Shown here: piece after piece, positions 18,739 to 29,841 of the stretch
Layout: each line of letters starts with the position of its first letter
How positions within the stretch are numbered: position 1 is the stretch's first letter
From: Aliiglaciecola sp. LCG003
GTDB lineage: Bacteria; Pseudomonadota; Gammaproteobacteria; Enterobacterales; Alteromonadaceae
Reading direction: 5' to 3'
Length of the DNA: 64,000 nucleotides
Assembly: GCF_030316135.1 (NCBI RefSeq)
Contig: NZ_CP128185.1
Coordinates: 248,001 to 312,000, forward strand
Notes under the pieces: model-generated
What the model was told of the DNA's origin: nothing
The model's database searches: none
The model's input: only the letters and a program-made list of their open reading frames with translations
Program-made: the position numbers and the translations under genes

Positions 18739-19953
18739 TTGTTCAGCTGCTCAATTCGACACAAACCCGAATTTCTACTTTTGGCCATGGCGTTTGTCAT
18801 GCCACTGGTTTTTGCCGTGTGGGTCGCTTTATTAAATAATTTTGTAGTTGAGAAGGCTCAGTTTACCGGAGTAGAAATTGGTTTATTGCAGAGTTTTCGC
18901 GAGATCCCGGGGTTTTTAGCCTTCACGGCGGTATTTTTACTGTTGGTGATTAAAGAACAAACATTGGCGCTACTGGCGCTGGCTGTGACCTCTATAGGTG
19001 TTGCAATAACGGGCTTGTTTCCGTTTGAAATTGGACTGTATTGCACTACTGTTATCATGTCTATTGGTTTTCACTACTTTGAGACAGTGAATCAATCACT
19101 CACTTTGCAGTGGTTGGCGAAAGACAAGGCCGCCAAATTTATGGGTCAGCAACTAGCAGTAAAGAGTTTTGCATCTCTGTTTGCTTATGGGGCTATTTGG
19201 TTATTGATGGATTATGTCGGAATTGAATACCACACCATGTATTTGCTGGCTGGAGGACTCGGACTGGTGGTAGTTGTGAGTATTTGGTTGTTCTTTGCTA
19301 ATTTTCAACAGCCATCGGTTCAACATAAGCACATGTTTTTGCGCAAGCGTTATTGGCTGTACTATGGACTCACTTTTTTAAGTGGTGCCAGACGACAAAT
19401 ATTTATGGTGTTTGCCTCTTTTATGATGGTGGAAAAATTTGGCTATTCTGTCGGTGAAATTAGCCTGTTATTTATCATCAACTATGTATTTAACCTGTTC
19501 TTTGCAACTAAGATAGGTGGCTGGATCGCTAAAGTGGGTGAAAGAACCGCTTTGACAGTCGAGTATATAGGCCTAATATGCGTGTTCGCCTGTTATGCAG
19601 TGGTCAGTGATCCATTCTGGGCGGCAAGTTTATATGTGGTAGATCACTTGTTTTTTGCCATGGCCATCGCGATGAAAACCTACTTTCAAAAAATCGCTGA
19701 CCCGAAAGACATAGCAGCGACGGCTGGGGTAAGTTTTACCATTAATCATATTGCTGCTGTGGTAATCCCTGCATTGTTAGGGGTTGTGTGGATAACATCG
19801 CCCCAGCTAGTATTCTATATTGGTGCAGGCTTCGCAGTCTGTTCGCTGATATTGGCCTGTAATATTCCCACATTGGCAGCACAGGGTAATGAAGTTAGAT
19901 TGAACCCTTTTGCTTGGGCTAATAAAAAATCATCACTCAATTCAACCATCTGA
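18739..19953 (+). CDS. MFS transporter, unknown substrate
   Basis: A 404-aa major facilitator with about 12 hydrophobic segments and a central cytoplasmic loop near residue 200 (QHKHMFLRKRYW). It has no clear classical motif A or drug-pump motif, and the substrate is not recognisable. Translation likely starts at a TTG with AAGG eight bases upstream; no good ATG occurs near the N-terminus. The DUF3299 gene follows after 17 bases and is probably cotranscribed. Confidence 0.75.
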   Translation: MFSCSIRHKPEFLLLAMAFVMPLVFAVWVALLNNFVVEKAQFTGVEIGLLQSFREIPGFLAFTAVFLLLVIKEQTLALLALAVTSIGVAITGLFPFEIGLYCTTVIMSIGFHYFETVNQSLTLQWLAKDKAAKFMGQQLAVKSFASLFAYGAIWLLMDYVGIEYHTMYLLAGGLGLVVVVSIWLFFANFQQPSVQHKHMFLRKRYWLYYGLTFLSGARRQIFMVFASFMMVEKFGYSVGEISLLFIINYVFNLFFATKIGGWIAKVGERTALTVEYIGLICVFACYAVVSDPFWAASLYVVDHLFFAMAIAMKTYFQKIADPKDIAATAGVSFTINHIAAVVIPALLGVVWITSPQLVFYIGAGFAVCSLILACNIPTLAAQGNEVRLNPFAWANKKSSLNSTI

Positions 19954-19970
19954 TCTGAAAGAGGTAAAAC

Positions 19971-20432
19971 GTGTTTAATTGGTTAAGTCTACTCTTATGC
20001 TTTAGTTGTTGCAGCGTGGCAGCCCAGCCATTGGAGCTTTTTTGGGAAGATCTCGTGCCAGAGGGCTATGTGGCACCTCCTATCGACCTCGATCATACTG
20101 CAAACATGTCGCAACAACAGTTGAATGCTCCGGTAGTAGACAAATATGATAATCAATTGGTTAAGATCCCTGGTTTCGTAGTGCCTTTAGAAGGTGATGC
20201 AGAAAAAGTGACTGAATTTTTGTTGGTGCCATTTTTTGGTGCCTGTATTCATGTACCGCCGCCTCCGCCTAACCAGATAATTTATGTGAAGATTCCCCAA
20301 GGAGTGCCGATAGTTAACCTATCAGACGTGGTTTGGGTGGTAGGAATACTATCTAGCAAAAGTTTAAGTACCGAATTAGCGACGGTTGGATATACCTTAC
20401 AAGGTCAGGAAGTTTTACCCTATGATGGATAA
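19971..20432 (+). CDS. DUF3299 domain protein, exported
   Basis: A 153-aa protein with a GTG start (AGAGG seven to eight bases upstream) and a signal peptide ending about AAQP. The DUF3299 signature FFGACIHVPPPPPNQ is present after a beta-rich KIPGFVVPLEGD segment. The family is periplasmic and often found near membrane permeases, but its role is unknown. It is the second gene after the MFS transporter. Confidence 0.82.
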   Translation: MFNWLSLLLCFSCCSVAAQPLELFWEDLVPEGYVAPPIDLDHTANMSQQQLNAPVVDKYDNQLVKIPGFVVPLEGDAEKVTEFLLVPFFGACIHVPPPPPNQIIYVKIPQGVPIVNLSDVVWVVGILSSKSLSTELATVGYTLQGQEVLPYDG

Positions 20433-20577
20433 GCATAGATTTTTTAAAGCCTATTATATCAAATTGCTCTTAGGTGCTTTTCATGTGTCCATTATTAGCT
20501 ATACTGCGCGTAGATATCTAATAAAAACTTCTTATATTTCAATAAATTTAAACTTTTAGACACAACAAGGTGAGTTT

Positions 20578-22197
20578 ATGAATATCCTGTCCAAAATGTC
20601 TATTGCACAAAAAATGTTCCTGATCCCAATATTAGGCACTTTAAGCTTCGCTTTATACTTAGCTATCACCACCATAGTTGCACTAAATAATGTTGAATTA
20701 TTGGAAAATGCCAGTGACATTCAATTTCCCGCATTACGTGCATCTAGTCGAGCTTTGGTTAACATGGAAAAAGTCCGAGACAAGTTAAGTAGTGCAGTGA
20801 CCACCGGTGATGAAGAAGAATTACTTGCAGCAGCTGATTATGCAGAAGAAACCAGAAAGCTACTTAACCAATTAAAATCCACTGTTCCCTCTCTAAGCTC
20901 CGAAGCCAATGGTATTTTGAACAACTTTAACGCTTATAATAATGTGGCCTATGGGTTTGTTAAATCTATGATAGACAACACCCTAGATGTAGCCAAAATG
21001 GGTGAAATTTCTACTCAGATGAATAACAACTATGATCAGGCGCAACAATCATTAGTAGCCTTTGAGAATGCCCGTTTAGAAGAGTTTAAGCGAGCAATTT
21101 CAGAGGCGAATACACAGGCCAACCTGCTTATTTGGGTAGGCGTGATTATGGCCCTGGTCACTACAATCCTGCTGTTTGCTACTGCAATCCCTATTGTTAA
21201 CGGTATCAAAGGCAGTATTGTTAAAGTGGTTGACTCCCTTAGAGATATTGCCCAGGAAGATGGTGATTTAACGGTCCGGATTGAGAAAAATAGCAATGAT
21301 GAAATCGGTGACCTAGTACACTGGTTTAATATGTTCATGCAAAAACTGCAAGGGGTGGTCAAGGATATCGTGAACGCGTCTCTACCTCTATCTGAGCTGG
21401 CTCAAAACCTGAACCAGTTAACAGATGACACCAATAAAACGATTGAAGTTCAGCAATCCGCCGCCGCTCAAGCTAAGAACGCAGTAGATAACATGACACA
21501 CAGTGTTAATGCTGTTGCTACTAATGCTGCAGAAGCCGCCAATGCTGCTGGTGATGCCTCAGGCGCAGCGAGTGATGGCCAGTTAGTAGTAAACCATACG
21601 GTTAATAGTATCCAGCAACTTGCTGCTAACGTGCAGGAAACTGCGGAAGTGATTAGAAAGCTGGAATCTGATTCTAATCAGATAGGTGTTGTATTGGATG
21701 TAATTAAAGGCATCGCAGAGCAAACTAATTTGCTAGCACTTAATGCAGCCATTGAAGCAGCTCGAGCGGGTGAACAAGGCCGTGGTTTCGCAGTTGTTGC
21801 TGATGAAGTTCGTACTTTGGCGTCAAGAACTCAGCAGTCCACAGAAGAAATTCAAGCCACGATCGAACAGCTACAAGGCGCAGCACGTTCAGCGGTAAGT
21901 GTTATGGCTAAAGGTACAGAGCAAGCAGATGAGAGTGTCGAAACGGCTTATAAAGCAGGTGCGAGCTTAGGAGTGATTACCGAAACAATCAGTAAAATCA
22001 CCGCTATGAATGACCAAATAGCGGCATCTACAGGTGAGCAACAGAGAGTGGCTGATATGATCTCTTCCAATGTAGATGAGATTCATCGTCGCACACAAGA
22101 GACATCTTCCAGTTCAAGTAAGCTAGCGTCAGTAAGCTCGGAGTTGGCTCAGTTAGCCCAGCATTTAGAAGCCATCACCAAGCAGTTTAAAGTGTAA
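20578..22197 (+). CDS. Methyl-accepting chemotaxis protein
   Basis: A 539-aa transmembrane chemoreceptor. TM1 is at about residues 10-32, followed by a periplasmic four-helix ligand domain (about 35-180), TM2 at about 185-207, a HAMP linker (about 208-260) and the long cytoplasmic signalling coiled coil. The hairpin tip contains [20 protein letters not shown] and [15 protein letters not shown], which bind CheA and CheW. No pentapeptide for CheR docking is seen at the C-terminus. The ligand is unknown. It is monocistronic with AAGGTGAG before the ATG. Confidence 0.95.
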   Translation: MNILSKMSIAQKMFLIPILGTLSFALYLAITTIVALNNVELLENASDIQFPALRASSRALVNMEKVRDKLSSAVTTGDEEELLAAADYAEETRKLLNQLKSTVPSLSSEANGILNNFNAYNNVAYGFVKSMIDNTLDVAKMGEISTQMNNNYDQAQQSLVAFENARLEEFKRAISEANTQANLLIWVGVIMALVTTILLFATAIPIVNGIKGSIVKVVDSLRDIAQEDGDLTVRIEKNSNDEIGDLVHWFNMFMQKLQGVVKDIVNASLPLSELAQNLNQLTDDTNKTIEVQQSAAAQAKNAVDNMTHSVNAVATNAAEAANAAGDASGAASDGQLVVNHTVNSIQQLAANVQETAEVIRKLESDSNQIGVVLDVIKGIAEQTNLLALNAAIEAARAGEQGRGFAVVADEVRTLASRTQQSTEEIQATIEQLQGAARSAVSVMAKGTEQADESVETAYKAGASLGVITETISKITAMNDQIAASTGEQQRVADMISSNVDEIHRRTQETSSSSSKLASVSSELAQLAQHLEAITKQFKV

Positions 22198-22202
22198 AGT
22201 GA

Positions 22203-22228
22203 TTGACGGTAGGCTGCACTTCCGTCAA
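22203..22228. terminator. Possible hairpin between convergent genes
   Basis: TTGACGG at 22203-22209 pairs with CCGTCAA at 22222-22228, just after the chemoreceptor stop and before the convergent oxygenase. No U-tract follows. Confidence 0.35.
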
Positions 22229-22252
22229 ATAGCTAGCCAATTTTGCAGTTTG

Positions 22253-22951
22253 CTAACCGGTGTAGATTTTATCAGCGGGATTGAACAACACCCAAGAGGT
22301 TAAAATATACTTATCATTGGAGACCGGAACATTACCGCGATGGGTGTGAGTGAAATAAGCTGGCGCTATGACCATCGAACCTGCTTTGGGTTGTATTGCT
22401 CTGTCTTGATAATAAAAATCCGTTTCTCCCCCTTCTTCAACATCATTCAGATAAAACATAAATAGCAGCATGCGGTGCAAGGCATCATTGTGACCGGCTT
22501 GCGGGTAGACCTCTGAGTGCCAATAAGGATAGCCGCCCTGTTGGGCATTATATTTTTGCGCATTTATATCACCAATGCGAAATAAATACTGTACTAAGTT
22601 AGGTAAGTTGGCCTTGCCCACAGAGGCAAAATTATCTTGGGTTAATTTAACTGGCTTGCCGGTGCTCGGGTCAGCTACTGTAAGTCCAATAGGTCCAATT
22701 AATGCGAAGAAGTATTTTTCGAAATAACTAATCAATTGATTTGAGAGTAAGGGTAATAAAGCATGATACTCAGCTTGGAACTCAATATTTCTTACTACAG
22801 AAACATCTAAACTGCGTTTTTTGTCAGTATCTACGCCACCACCAGTTTGGCCCGTGGCGGTGTTTTTACTCGCTTCGAATTGGGTAATAAAGCGCTTGCA
22901 TAATTCACTAGGCAATACATTATCGATAACTTCAATAAAATCCGTTTTCAT
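22253..22951 (-). CDS. 2-oxoglutarate/Fe(II)-dependent oxygenase, prolyl-4-hydroxylase-like
   Basis: A 232-aa protein with the double-stranded beta-helix signature of 2OG oxygenases. Likely iron ligands are His145 and Glu147 (WHSEVYP) and distal His204 (HRGN). Lys214 in KYILTSW probably binds the 2OG carboxylate. MLLFMFYLNDVEEGGETDF is the usual core strand of the P4H family. The metal triad is HxE...H instead of the commoner HxD...H. The substrate (protein or small molecule) is unknown. It lies 8 bases after the thioesterase gene and is probably cotranscribed. Confidence 0.82.
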   Translation of the reverse strand: MKTDFIEVIDNVLPSELCKRFITQFEASKNTATGQTGGGVDTDKKRSLDVSVVRNIEFQAEYHALLPLLSNQLISYFEKYFFALIGPIGLTVADPSTGKPVKLTQDNFASVGKANLPNLVQYLFRIGDINAQKYNAQQGGYPYWHSEVYPQAGHNDALHRMLLFMFYLNDVEEGGETDFYYQDRAIQPKAGSMVIAPAYFTHTHRGNVPVSNDKYILTSWVLFNPADKIYTG

Positions 22952-22959
22952 GCCAAATC

Positions 22960-23364
22960 CTATTTTTTACTCAGGTCAATATAGTGACTCATTAACTGCT
23001 CTCGTATTGCAGGCTCGATGGCAACTGCTTTTTGTGAACCATAATCAAATCTAACCAAAGTTGCCGTGCCTTCGGCACACAATTTGTTCTGTTGCCAGAC
23101 TTGTTGATAGGTTTCAAAAGAACTGTTGCCGATGCGACTCACATAGGTACGGATTTCCACCTCTTGTCCATAAAAAATTTGGCTAACAAAATCCACTTTA
23201 TAGCTGGCAAGGATCAAAGGCCAGTTAGTCAAATCGAGCTCAGGCGTAAACATCTTGAATATCGGTTCACGACCCGCTTCAAACCAACCCACAACAACGG
23301 TATTACTCACATGAGCCAATCCATCTGTTTCGTAGAACCTAACTTTAAAATTCTCTGTTAACAT
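22960..23364 (-). CDS. Hotdog-fold acyl-CoA thioesterase (4HBT/FadM-like)
   Basis: A 134-aa hotdog protein of the YbgC/FadM group that hydrolyses acyl-CoA thioesters. The active-site segment FYETDGLAHVSNTVVVGWFEAGRE contains the catalytic-type Asp and the helix-starting pattern of 4HBT thioesterases; it is quoted here as FYETDGLAHVSN and GWFEAGRE. The ATG at 23364 is preferred; an upstream GTG at 23376 adds four residues. It is followed closely by the 2OG oxygenase. Confidence 0.82.
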   Translation of the reverse strand: MLTENFKVRFYETDGLAHVSNTVVVGWFEAGREPIFKMFTPELDLTNWPLILASYKVDFVSQIFYGQEVEIRTYVSRIGNSSFETYQQVWQQNKLCAEGTATLVRFDYGSQKAVAIEPAIREQLMSHYIDLSKK

Positions 23365-23413
23365 CTTTCGATCCACGCTGGTATTACTATTTAGTGTAAG
23401 CTAACTCTTTTCT

Positions 23414-23438
23414 GGATAAAGGCCTTTAGCCTTTATCC
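23414..23438 (-). terminator. Possible hairpin at the uvrA 3' end
   Basis: GGATAAAGG and CCTTTATCC form a 9-bp stem whose loop contains the uvrA stop codon (23426-23428). No T-run follows on the minus strand, so its role as a terminator is uncertain. Confidence 0.35.
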
Positions 23439-26257
23439 AATATGGCCTTCAAGAAGTGAGCGGTATGAGATTTATCTTCTTGGCAGACTGCTTCAGGCGT
23501 ACCTTGAGCGATAATTTGTCCACCGCCAGAACCGCCTTCAGGTCCCAAATCTATTATCCAATCGGCAGTTTTAACCACATCAAGGTTATGCTCGATAACT
23601 ACCACAGTATTACCATGATCACGCAGTCGGTGCAGTACCTGCAGAAGTTGCTTAATGTCGTGGAAATGCAGACCAGTAGTGGGTTCATCCAAAATATACA
23701 AGGTTTGCCCGGTATCACGTTTAGATAGCTCTTTGGCTAATTTTACTCGTTGGGCTTCACCACCGGATAAGGTGGTGGCGGATTGGCCGAGTCGAATATA
23801 GGATAAGCCCACGTCCATTAAGGTTTGCAGCTTGCGAGAAATTGCCGGTATAGCGTCAAAAAACTCTCTAGCATCTTCCACTGTCATATTTAAAACTTGG
23901 TTGATGTTCTTACCTTTGTAGGTTATTTCTAAGGTTTCCCGGTTGTAGCGTTTACTGGCACACACATCACAAGGTACATACACATCAGGTAAGAAGTGCA
24001 TTTCGACTTTTATTAAGCCATCACCCTGACAAGCTTCGCAGCGTCCGCCCTTGACATTAAAGCTGAAACGGCCGGGCTTGTAGCCCCGTGAGCGTGACTC
24101 TTGGGTCCCAGCAAACATCTCTCTGATAGGCGTAAATATTCCGGCATAAGTGGCAGGGTTTGAGCGCGGGGTGCGTCCAATCGGACTTTGGTCGATATCC
24201 ACAACCTTGTCTAATTGCTCTAGTCCTTCAATGCTCTTATACGGAGCTGCTTCCCCGGTCGTTGCGCCATTGAGGGCATGGTGAGCAAGGCGGTAAAAGG
24301 TATCATTGACTAAGGTAGATTTGCCTGACCCTGATACCCCTGTGACACAGGTCATCAAACCAATGGGGACATGCAAATCCACGTTTTGAAGATTATTCCC
24401 GGAGGCTCCCTTCAACTTCACCCATTTGTCATCTTTGTTAATGTGACGTTCACTGGGGATCTCAATTTTTTCACGTCCAGACAAGTATTTACCGGTAAGT
24501 GAGTCTTCACTATCTAGTATATCCTGCAATGACCCTTCGGCAACAATATGACCACCGTGCACACCTGCGCCAGGGCCAATATCTACTACGTAATCTGCTT
24601 CTCGGATGGCATCTTCATCATGCTCTACCACGATCACTGTGTTACCCAAATCACGCAGGTGACGCAGGGTTTTAAGCAATCTTTCATTGTCACGTTGGTG
24701 CAAACCGATAGAAGGTTCATCCAGTACATACATGACCCCAACTAAGCCAGCACCAATTTGACTCGCTAAGCGAATCCGTTGCGCTTCACCACCAGACAAG
24801 GTATCAGCACTTCTAGACAGGGAAAGATAGTTCAGACCCACATTGACCAAAAATGTCAGACGGTCATTAATTTCTTTTAGTATTTTTTCAGCGATTTGAG
24901 CTCGTTGCCCGGTCAAGTCCATGCGGTCAAAGAAGGTTAAGGCTTCTGCAATAGACATTTCGGTAATAAACGGCAGTGGTGTCTCTTCAATAAAGACATT
25001 ACGGGCTTCTAATCTTAAACGCGTACCGCCACAGCTATTACAGTGTTGTTGGCTTAAATATTTAGCCAATTCTTCTCGAACAGCATTTGATTCGGTTTCA
25101 CGATAACGGCGCTCCATATTTGGAATTATCCCTTCAAAGGGATGCTTGCGTTCCATGATGTCGCCACGATCGTTGATATATTTAAATTTAATTGCGGTGC
25201 CTTTACTACCAAACAACACAATGTCTTTGGCTTTCTGATCAAGCTCAGCATAAGGGTCAGCTAAACTAAACTCATAGTGCTCAGCAACCGCTTGGAGCAT
25301 TTGGAAATAATAGTAACTACGTTTGTCCCATCCACGAATGGCACCACCGGATAAACTCAGCTCATTGTTAGTAATAATTCTAGAGGGGTCAAAAAATTGT
25401 TTGGTACCTAGTCCATCACAGGTCGGGCAGGCCCCTGCAGGGTTATTAAAGGAAAACAGTCTGGGCTCTAATTCGGCCATGCTGTAGCCGCAATGTGGGC
25501 AAGCAAAGTTGGCCGAGAAGACTAACTCTTCTTTACTATTGTCATCCATAAAGGCGACTTTGGCCGTGCCACCTGAAAGTTGCAATGCGGTTTCAAAAGA
25601 CTCGGCCAAGCGCGTTGCTAAGTCATCACGGACTTTAAACCGGTCGACTACCACTTCGATGGTATGTTTCTTATGTAAATCTAATTCAGGGGGATCAGAC
25701 AAATCACAGACTTCACCATCGATACGTGCGCGAATAAACCCTTGAGCAGCTAAACCTTCAAGGGTTTTAATATGTTCGCCCTTGCGTTCTTGAACGACAG
25801 GAGCCATCAACATTAACTTGGCGCCTTCTTCCATATCGAGTACACGATCAACCATCTGGCTGATGGTTTGAGCGGCTAGTGCTACATGATGAGTTGGGCA
25901 GCGGGGCTCACCCACACGGGCATACAATAAACGCAGGTAATCATAGATTTCAGTTATTGTGCCCACTGTTGAGCGTGGATTATGCGAGGTAGACTTTTGC
26001 TCAATGGAAATAGCAGGCGATAGCCCTTCAATATGATCAACATCAGGCTTTTCCATCATCGACAAAAATTGTCTGGCATAAGCGGAAAGTGACTCAACAT
26101 ACCGACGCTGGCCCTCAGCGTAGAGTGTGTCAAAGGCCAAAGAGGACTTGCCGGATCCTGACAGTCCAGTGATAACAATCAATTTATCCCGTGGCAGGGT
26201 GATATTGATGTTCTTCAGATTGTGGGTGCGGGCACCCCTAACTTCGATTTTATCCAT
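23426..26257 (-). CDS. uvrA: Excinuclease ABC subunit A
   Basis: Damage-recognition ATPase of nucleotide excision repair. The 943-aa protein has two ABC modules: Walker [10 protein letters not shown] near residue 32 and GVSGSGKST near residue 640. Both ABC signatures ([12 protein letters not shown] and [12 protein letters not shown]) are present, along with zinc-binding CPHC...CPTC and CEAC...CDVC sets. It is divergent from the yajR-like gene and ssb; uvrA and ssb are also divergent neighbours in E. coli and Vibrio. No canonical LexA box was found in the 240 bases upstream. Confidence 0.98.
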   Translation of the reverse strand: MDKIEVRGARTHNLKNINITLPRDKLIVITGLSGSGKSSLAFDTLYAEGQRRYVESLSAYARQFLSMMEKPDVDHIEGLSPAISIEQKSTSHNPRSTVGTITEIYDYLRLLYARVGEPRCPTHHVALAAQTISQMVDRVLDMEEGAKLMLMAPVVQERKGEHIKTLEGLAAQGFIRARIDGEVCDLSDPPELDLHKKHTIEVVVDRFKVRDDLATRLAESFETALQLSGGTAKVAFMDDNSKEELVFSANFACPHCGYSMAELEPRLFSFNNPAGACPTCDGLGTKQFFDPSRIITNNELSLSGGAIRGWDKRSYYYFQMLQAVAEHYEFSLADPYAELDQKAKDIVLFGSKGTAIKFKYINDRGDIMERKHPFEGIIPNMERRYRETESNAVREELAKYLSQQHCNSCGGTRLRLEARNVFIEETPLPFITEMSIAEALTFFDRMDLTGQRAQIAEKILKEINDRLTFLVNVGLNYLSLSRSADTLSGGEAQRIRLASQIGAGLVGVMYVLDEPSIGLHQRDNERLLKTLRHLRDLGNTVIVVEHDEDAIREADYVVDIGPGAGVHGGHIVAEGSLQDILDSEDSLTGKYLSGREKIEIPSERHINKDDKWVKLKGASGNNLQNVDLHVPIGLMTCVTGVSGSGKSTLVNDTFYRLAHHALNGATTGEAAPYKSIEGLEQLDKVVDIDQSPIGRTPRSNPATYAGIFTPIREMFAGTQESRSRGYKPGRFSFNVKGGRCEACQGDGLIKVEMHFLPDVYVPCDVCASKRYNRETLEITYKGKNINQVLNMTVEDAREFFDAIPAISRKLQTLMDVGLSYIRLGQSATTLSGGEAQRVKLAKELSKRDTGQTLYILDEPTTGLHFHDIKQLLQVLHRLRDHGNTVVVIEHNLDVVKTADWIIDLGPEGGSGGGQIIAQGTPEAVCQEDKSHTAHFLKAILDKG

Positions 26258-26497
26258 GGATTCAGAATGCTACCTGACGAAAACATCCAGTATTACATAT
26301 TTGCAAAAATTGCTCTATTACCAACGTCATTATACGCCTAAATAATTGTATTAAAGGTTATCAACACATACCTGTAGCTAACCAGAAAAGATCAATCAAG
26401 GCTAATCGCTCGCTATCACAGAAAAAGTTGCTGTGTTAAACTTCGCGCCCGAATCGCTCCGTTAACCTAATTTGCTAATAAAGAACAGACTTCTATT

Positions 26498-27847
26498 TTG
26501 AACGCTACAGAATTACGTGCAGCTATCTCCCTTGCTTTTATCTATGTCTTTCGCATGCTTGGGCTATTCATGGTTATGCCAGTCATTGCGGTAATGGCAA
26601 CTGATTATGAAAACTACTCAATATTTTTGGTAGGCTTGGCGATTGGTGGATATGGCTTAACCCAAGCTTTTCTGCAGATCCCTATGGGTATGTTATCCGA
26701 CAAGTTTGGGCGCAAACCCATTATCATGCTAGGTCTGCTGATGTTCTGCGCCGGTAGTATAGTAGCCGCATTAGCCGACGATATGTGGTGGTTAATAATA
26801 GGTCGAGTGTTGCAAGGAGCAGGGGCCATCGCAGGCGCCATAATGGCGCTGGCCGCTGATGTGAGCCGGGAGAATCAACGAGCTAAGGTGATGGCAATCA
26901 TCGGCATCGCGATAGGTTTCTCTTTCTACCTAGCGCTCTTGCTTGGGCCTATTATTGGCAATAACTTCGGCTTATCGGGCATTTTTGCTGTAACCGCTGT
27001 TTTCGCTGTAATCTGCATGCCGTTACTCTGGTGGGTGGTTCCGAATGCGAATAATTACGCCCCCAGTGGTGATACCTTACCAAAGTTAACTGACTTAACG
27101 GCAATGATTAAAAACCCTCAATTGCTGCGTTTAAATGTAAGTGTATGCTTACTTCATTTGATGATTACATTGTTATTCGTGCAATTGCCTTCAATGTTTG
27201 TAACCGCCGGTATGGATTTAGACAAGCATTGGCAGCTCTATCTACCGATTCTTTTATTATCAATAATCGGTCTTGCTGGCTTGATGTCGATTAATCGCAA
27301 GCACAGTGGAAACCTAGTTTTAATAGTTGCGGTTTTACTGCTGGTTGCGGCCTTCTCTGGATTTGCGTCGTTTAATGGACTTTGGACGCTAGCGATTTGC
27401 GCAGTGATATTCTTTACTGGTTTTAATTATCTGGAAGCTAATTTCCCCGCCATGGTGTCCAATATTGCCCCTGCAGGTAAGAAAGGCTCCGCTATGGGAA
27501 TGTATGCCAGTTTCCAATTTTTTGGTGCTTTTGCTGGTGGGTTGATTTCTGGACTACTCAATCAATATTTTCTGCCACACTTAGTCTTTGTAGTAGCAAT
27601 ATTAATTTGTTTAGCTTGGTTGGTTTTATTGGTGGGTTTGAATGGCAATGACCAGTTAAAACGTTATACACTTAGCGCCAAAGTTACAATCCAGCAACAC
27701 CCTGAACTCAAGCACAAGCTTGCTAAGTTGCAAGGAGTGCATGATATTACAATTGTGCCTGAACAGCAGGCTGTTTATTTAAAAGTAGATACTAAGCTAT
27801 TTGATTTGCGCCAAGCGCAGCAGATCGTCAGAACCGAATTTTCATAG
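26498..27847 (+). CDS. yajR: YajR-type MFS transporter with C-terminal YAM domain
   Basis: A 449-aa major facilitator similar to E. coli YajR along its whole length. Twelve membrane segments are seen, motif [12 protein letters not shown] lies between TM2 and TM3, and [17 protein letters not shown] follows. A soluble ferredoxin-like domain (about residues 385-449, [20 protein letters not shown]) matches the YAM domain found only in this group. It is a putative proton-driven drug or metabolite exporter. It starts at TTG and ends 8 bases before ssb, so the two are probably cotranscribed. Confidence 0.88.
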   Translation: MNATELRAAISLAFIYVFRMLGLFMVMPVIAVMATDYENYSIFLVGLAIGGYGLTQAFLQIPMGMLSDKFGRKPIIMLGLLMFCAGSIVAALADDMWWLIIGRVLQGAGAIAGAIMALAADVSRENQRAKVMAIIGIAIGFSFYLALLLGPIIGNNFGLSGIFAVTAVFAVICMPLLWWVVPNANNYAPSGDTLPKLTDLTAMIKNPQLLRLNVSVCLLHLMITLLFVQLPSMFVTAGMDLDKHWQLYLPILLLSIIGLAGLMSINRKHSGNLVLIVAVLLLVAAFSGFASFNGLWTLAICAVIFFTGFNYLEANFPAMVSNIAPAGKKGSAMGMYASFQFFGAFAGGLISGLLNQYFLPHLVFVVAILICLAWLVLLVGLNGNDQLKRYTLSAKVTIQQHPELKHKLAKLQGVHDITIVPEQQAVYLKVDTKLFDLRQAQQIVRTEFS

Positions 27848-27855
27848 GAGTTAAC

Positions 27856-28416
27856 ATGGCATCTAAAGGTGTAAACAAAGTAATTTTAGTGGGTAATATT
27901 GGACAGGACCCAGAAGTAAGATATATGCCAAATGGCAATGCTGTCGCAAACCTTAGTCTTGCCACTAGTGAAAGTTGGAAAGATCAAAGTGGTCAAATGC
28001 AAGAGCGCACAGAATGGCATCGGTTGACTATGTACCGTCGTCTTGCTGAAATTGCTGGCGAATACCTGCGTAAAGGCTCGCAAATATACGTGGAAGGCAA
28101 GTTGCAAACCCGTAAATGGCAGGACCAAAGCGGGCAAGATAAATATACTACTGAAATTATTGTAGACCAGATGCAGATGTTAGGTGGACGTAGTGGACAA
28201 GCTGACAATGCAGGTGGATTTACCCCAAATCAAAATCAGCAACGTCCCGCTCAAGCGCCTCAGCAAAACTATAGTCAAGCTCCACAAAGTTCTGGTCAGC
28301 AATATAGTAACGCGCCTCAACAGGGCGGCGGACATCAAGGTGGTAAACCGACTCAATCACCACAGCCACCAATGGCAGAGCCAGATTTCGACTTTGACGA
28401 CGACATTCCATTCTAG
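27856..28416 (+). CDS. ssb: Single-stranded DNA-binding protein
   Basis: A 186-aa SSB with an N-terminal OB fold (residues 1-110, opening [20 protein letters not shown]), a Gln/Gly/Pro-rich flexible linker and the conserved acidic tip DFDDDIPF that recruits repair and replication partners. AGGAG lies six bases before the ATG. In Vibrio ssb directly borders the MSHA pilus locus; here an accessory region separates them. Confidence 0.98.
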   Translation: MASKGVNKVILVGNIGQDPEVRYMPNGNAVANLSLATSESWKDQSGQMQERTEWHRLTMYRRLAEIAGEYLRKGSQIYVEGKLQTRKWQDQSGQDKYTTEIIVDQMQMLGGRSGQADNAGGFTPNQNQQRPAQAPQQNYSQAPQSSGQQYSNAPQQGGGHQGGKPTQSPQPPMAEPDFDFDDDIPF

Positions 28417-28446
28417 TTTTCCAACCTTTAGAATGTAAAGAAAATA

Positions 28447-28488
28447 ACATAAAGCTCCTTGTTAAATAAGGAGTTTTATGTTTTTTTT
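28447..28488 (+). terminator. Rho-independent terminator after ssb
   Basis: A 14-bp stem (ACATAAAGCTCCTT / AAGGAGTTTTATGT, one G-T pair) with a 7-base loop, followed by eight T. It marks the left boundary of the accessory region. Confidence 0.9.
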
Positions 28489-29099
28489 CTGTAAAATTTA
28501 AATAATCTCCTTGTAATCCAATAACAAAAATAAACCAAAACAATTTTGTAAAGTTTTCCCCCGAAAAGAATTAGTAATGACATAGCTACTTTAAAGATAC
28601 ATTACTAATTTAGGCTAATTGCATTCTAAGGTTGTAACAGGCCTACTTTTTCTATACTCAAAACTAATGGTAGTGGTTGGATTTAGGCTAGTTGTATTAC
28701 CTCTTTGTGCCAATTGCGGTCATTGGGCACCTTTGATTGTTACTTCGGCTATACGCCCAAAGCAGACTAAATACCTTATCAGTTTGAACGGCATAGTTAC
28801 TGAGGCAGACAGTCGCTGGGTTTGGGATGGAATTTTAAAAAAATGCGAGTAACAGACCTCCAGTACCTTGACCCAATCAAACAGTCAGTAAACTATAAAT
28901 TTGTGAGAAAAGCGGAAATTAGCACCCTGTGATAAATTTGGGTGCTAAAAACGTCCTGCATCAGATAGGCAGCGCGATTTTAGGGCCAAGTATGTTGAAA
29001 AAATTGACCCTGTAACAAATTCTGTTTCAATAAAGAATAATGCTCGCATTTGCTCTAACAACAACTTTATTATTTCCGCTTAGCACTTTCCGTATTGAA
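28489..29099. other. Gene-free interval after ssb
   Basis: About 0.6 kb without a recognisable gene. A 77-codon open frame at 28619-28852 has no recognised homology, and its composition is not convincing. A phrase at 28941-28985 may be the far end of the LysR remnant. No tRNA or repeat was seen. Confidence 0.4.
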
Positions 29100-29465
29100 T
29101 TATGGGTACTGTTTAAGCAACGGTAGCAATTTTGGCCACAGCAAATTTGACACGGCATATTCTGACGTGCTAATTCTGATGGTACTCGAAGGCTTATCCT
29201 TACTGCTGCTCAGGTTCATCAACTGTTGCTCAATTTCTTCAAACCTTGGAGCAAGGCTCAATAATAAACGCTCCCCCACTTCTGTTGGTGAAACACTGTG
29301 GGTGCTGCGGGCTAAAAATCTTACCCAAAAACGTCCATCCAGACCTTTAATTGAATGACTTAAGGCAGATTATGACATCCCTAATTGTGATGCAGCTTTG
29401 GTGAAACTGCCTTCCCGGGCAACGATAATAAAAGCGTGTAAATCGTTTAATTTTTCTCTCGCCAT
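29100..29465 (-). pseudogene. LysR-family regulator, truncated with in-frame stop
   Basis: From the ATG at 29465 the minus strand encodes a typical LysR helix-turn-helix: LNDLHAFIIVAREGSFTKAA, SQLGMS, then a TAA stop where Gln is expected. It resumes in the same frame with ALSHSIKGLDGRFWVRFLAR and SVSPTEVGERLL. The frame ends at 29100, just inside the effector domain, so two thirds of the protein is missing. No target gene is evident. It is a decayed remnant at the left edge of the rhamnose locus. Confidence 0.85.
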
Positions 29466-29527
29466 AATGACAAGTTATCTCTATTTATGAATAGTATTCA
29501 TGAGTCTATGCTAGTTTGGCGGGCTAA

Positions 29528-29692
29528 TTCACTGCTATTAATAAAACCTTAAGCGACAGAGGAACACCCATTGCCGCAATTGATAAAGCAATAGTAGGTC
29601 ATGCATTTTCTAATGCTTGTGTGTTGGTGACTAACAACACCAAAGAATTTAAACGAGTCCCAACTCTTCAGCTTGAAGCCTGGACGAAGTAA
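29528..29692 (+). pseudogene. VapC/PIN-domain toxin, C-terminal fragment
   Basis: The plus strand encodes about 54 residues ending at TAA 29690-29692. The segment RGTPIAAIDKAIVGHAFSNA, then VLVTNNTKEFKRVPTLQLEAW, matches the end of VapC ribonuclease toxins (GTPIG..D..IAGHA, LVTNN.REF.RVP.L..ENW). The N-terminal acidic residues of the PIN fold are absent and no start or vapB antitoxin precedes it. This is a relic of a toxin-antitoxin module. Confidence 0.82.
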
Positions 29693-29841
29693 TTATTGGA
29701 ACGTTGAATATCAACGAACATGATTGATTTTAATAACTCCCCATAAAAGAAACAAAATCATCACCAAATTACACTCCGCTCTCCCTTATTTGGCCCCAAA
29801 ACTTTCGAGCGGTTTTTTACCAATTCTTTATCGTTTCGGTA

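Noticed and set aside
26258-26497. Possible LexA boxes upstream of uvrA (CTG...CAG pairs)
   Set aside because: The spacers are 8 or 11 bases instead of 10, and the flanks do not match the consensus.
28619-28852. 77-codon open frame after ssb
   Set aside because: No homology recognised and poor start context; not supported as a gene.
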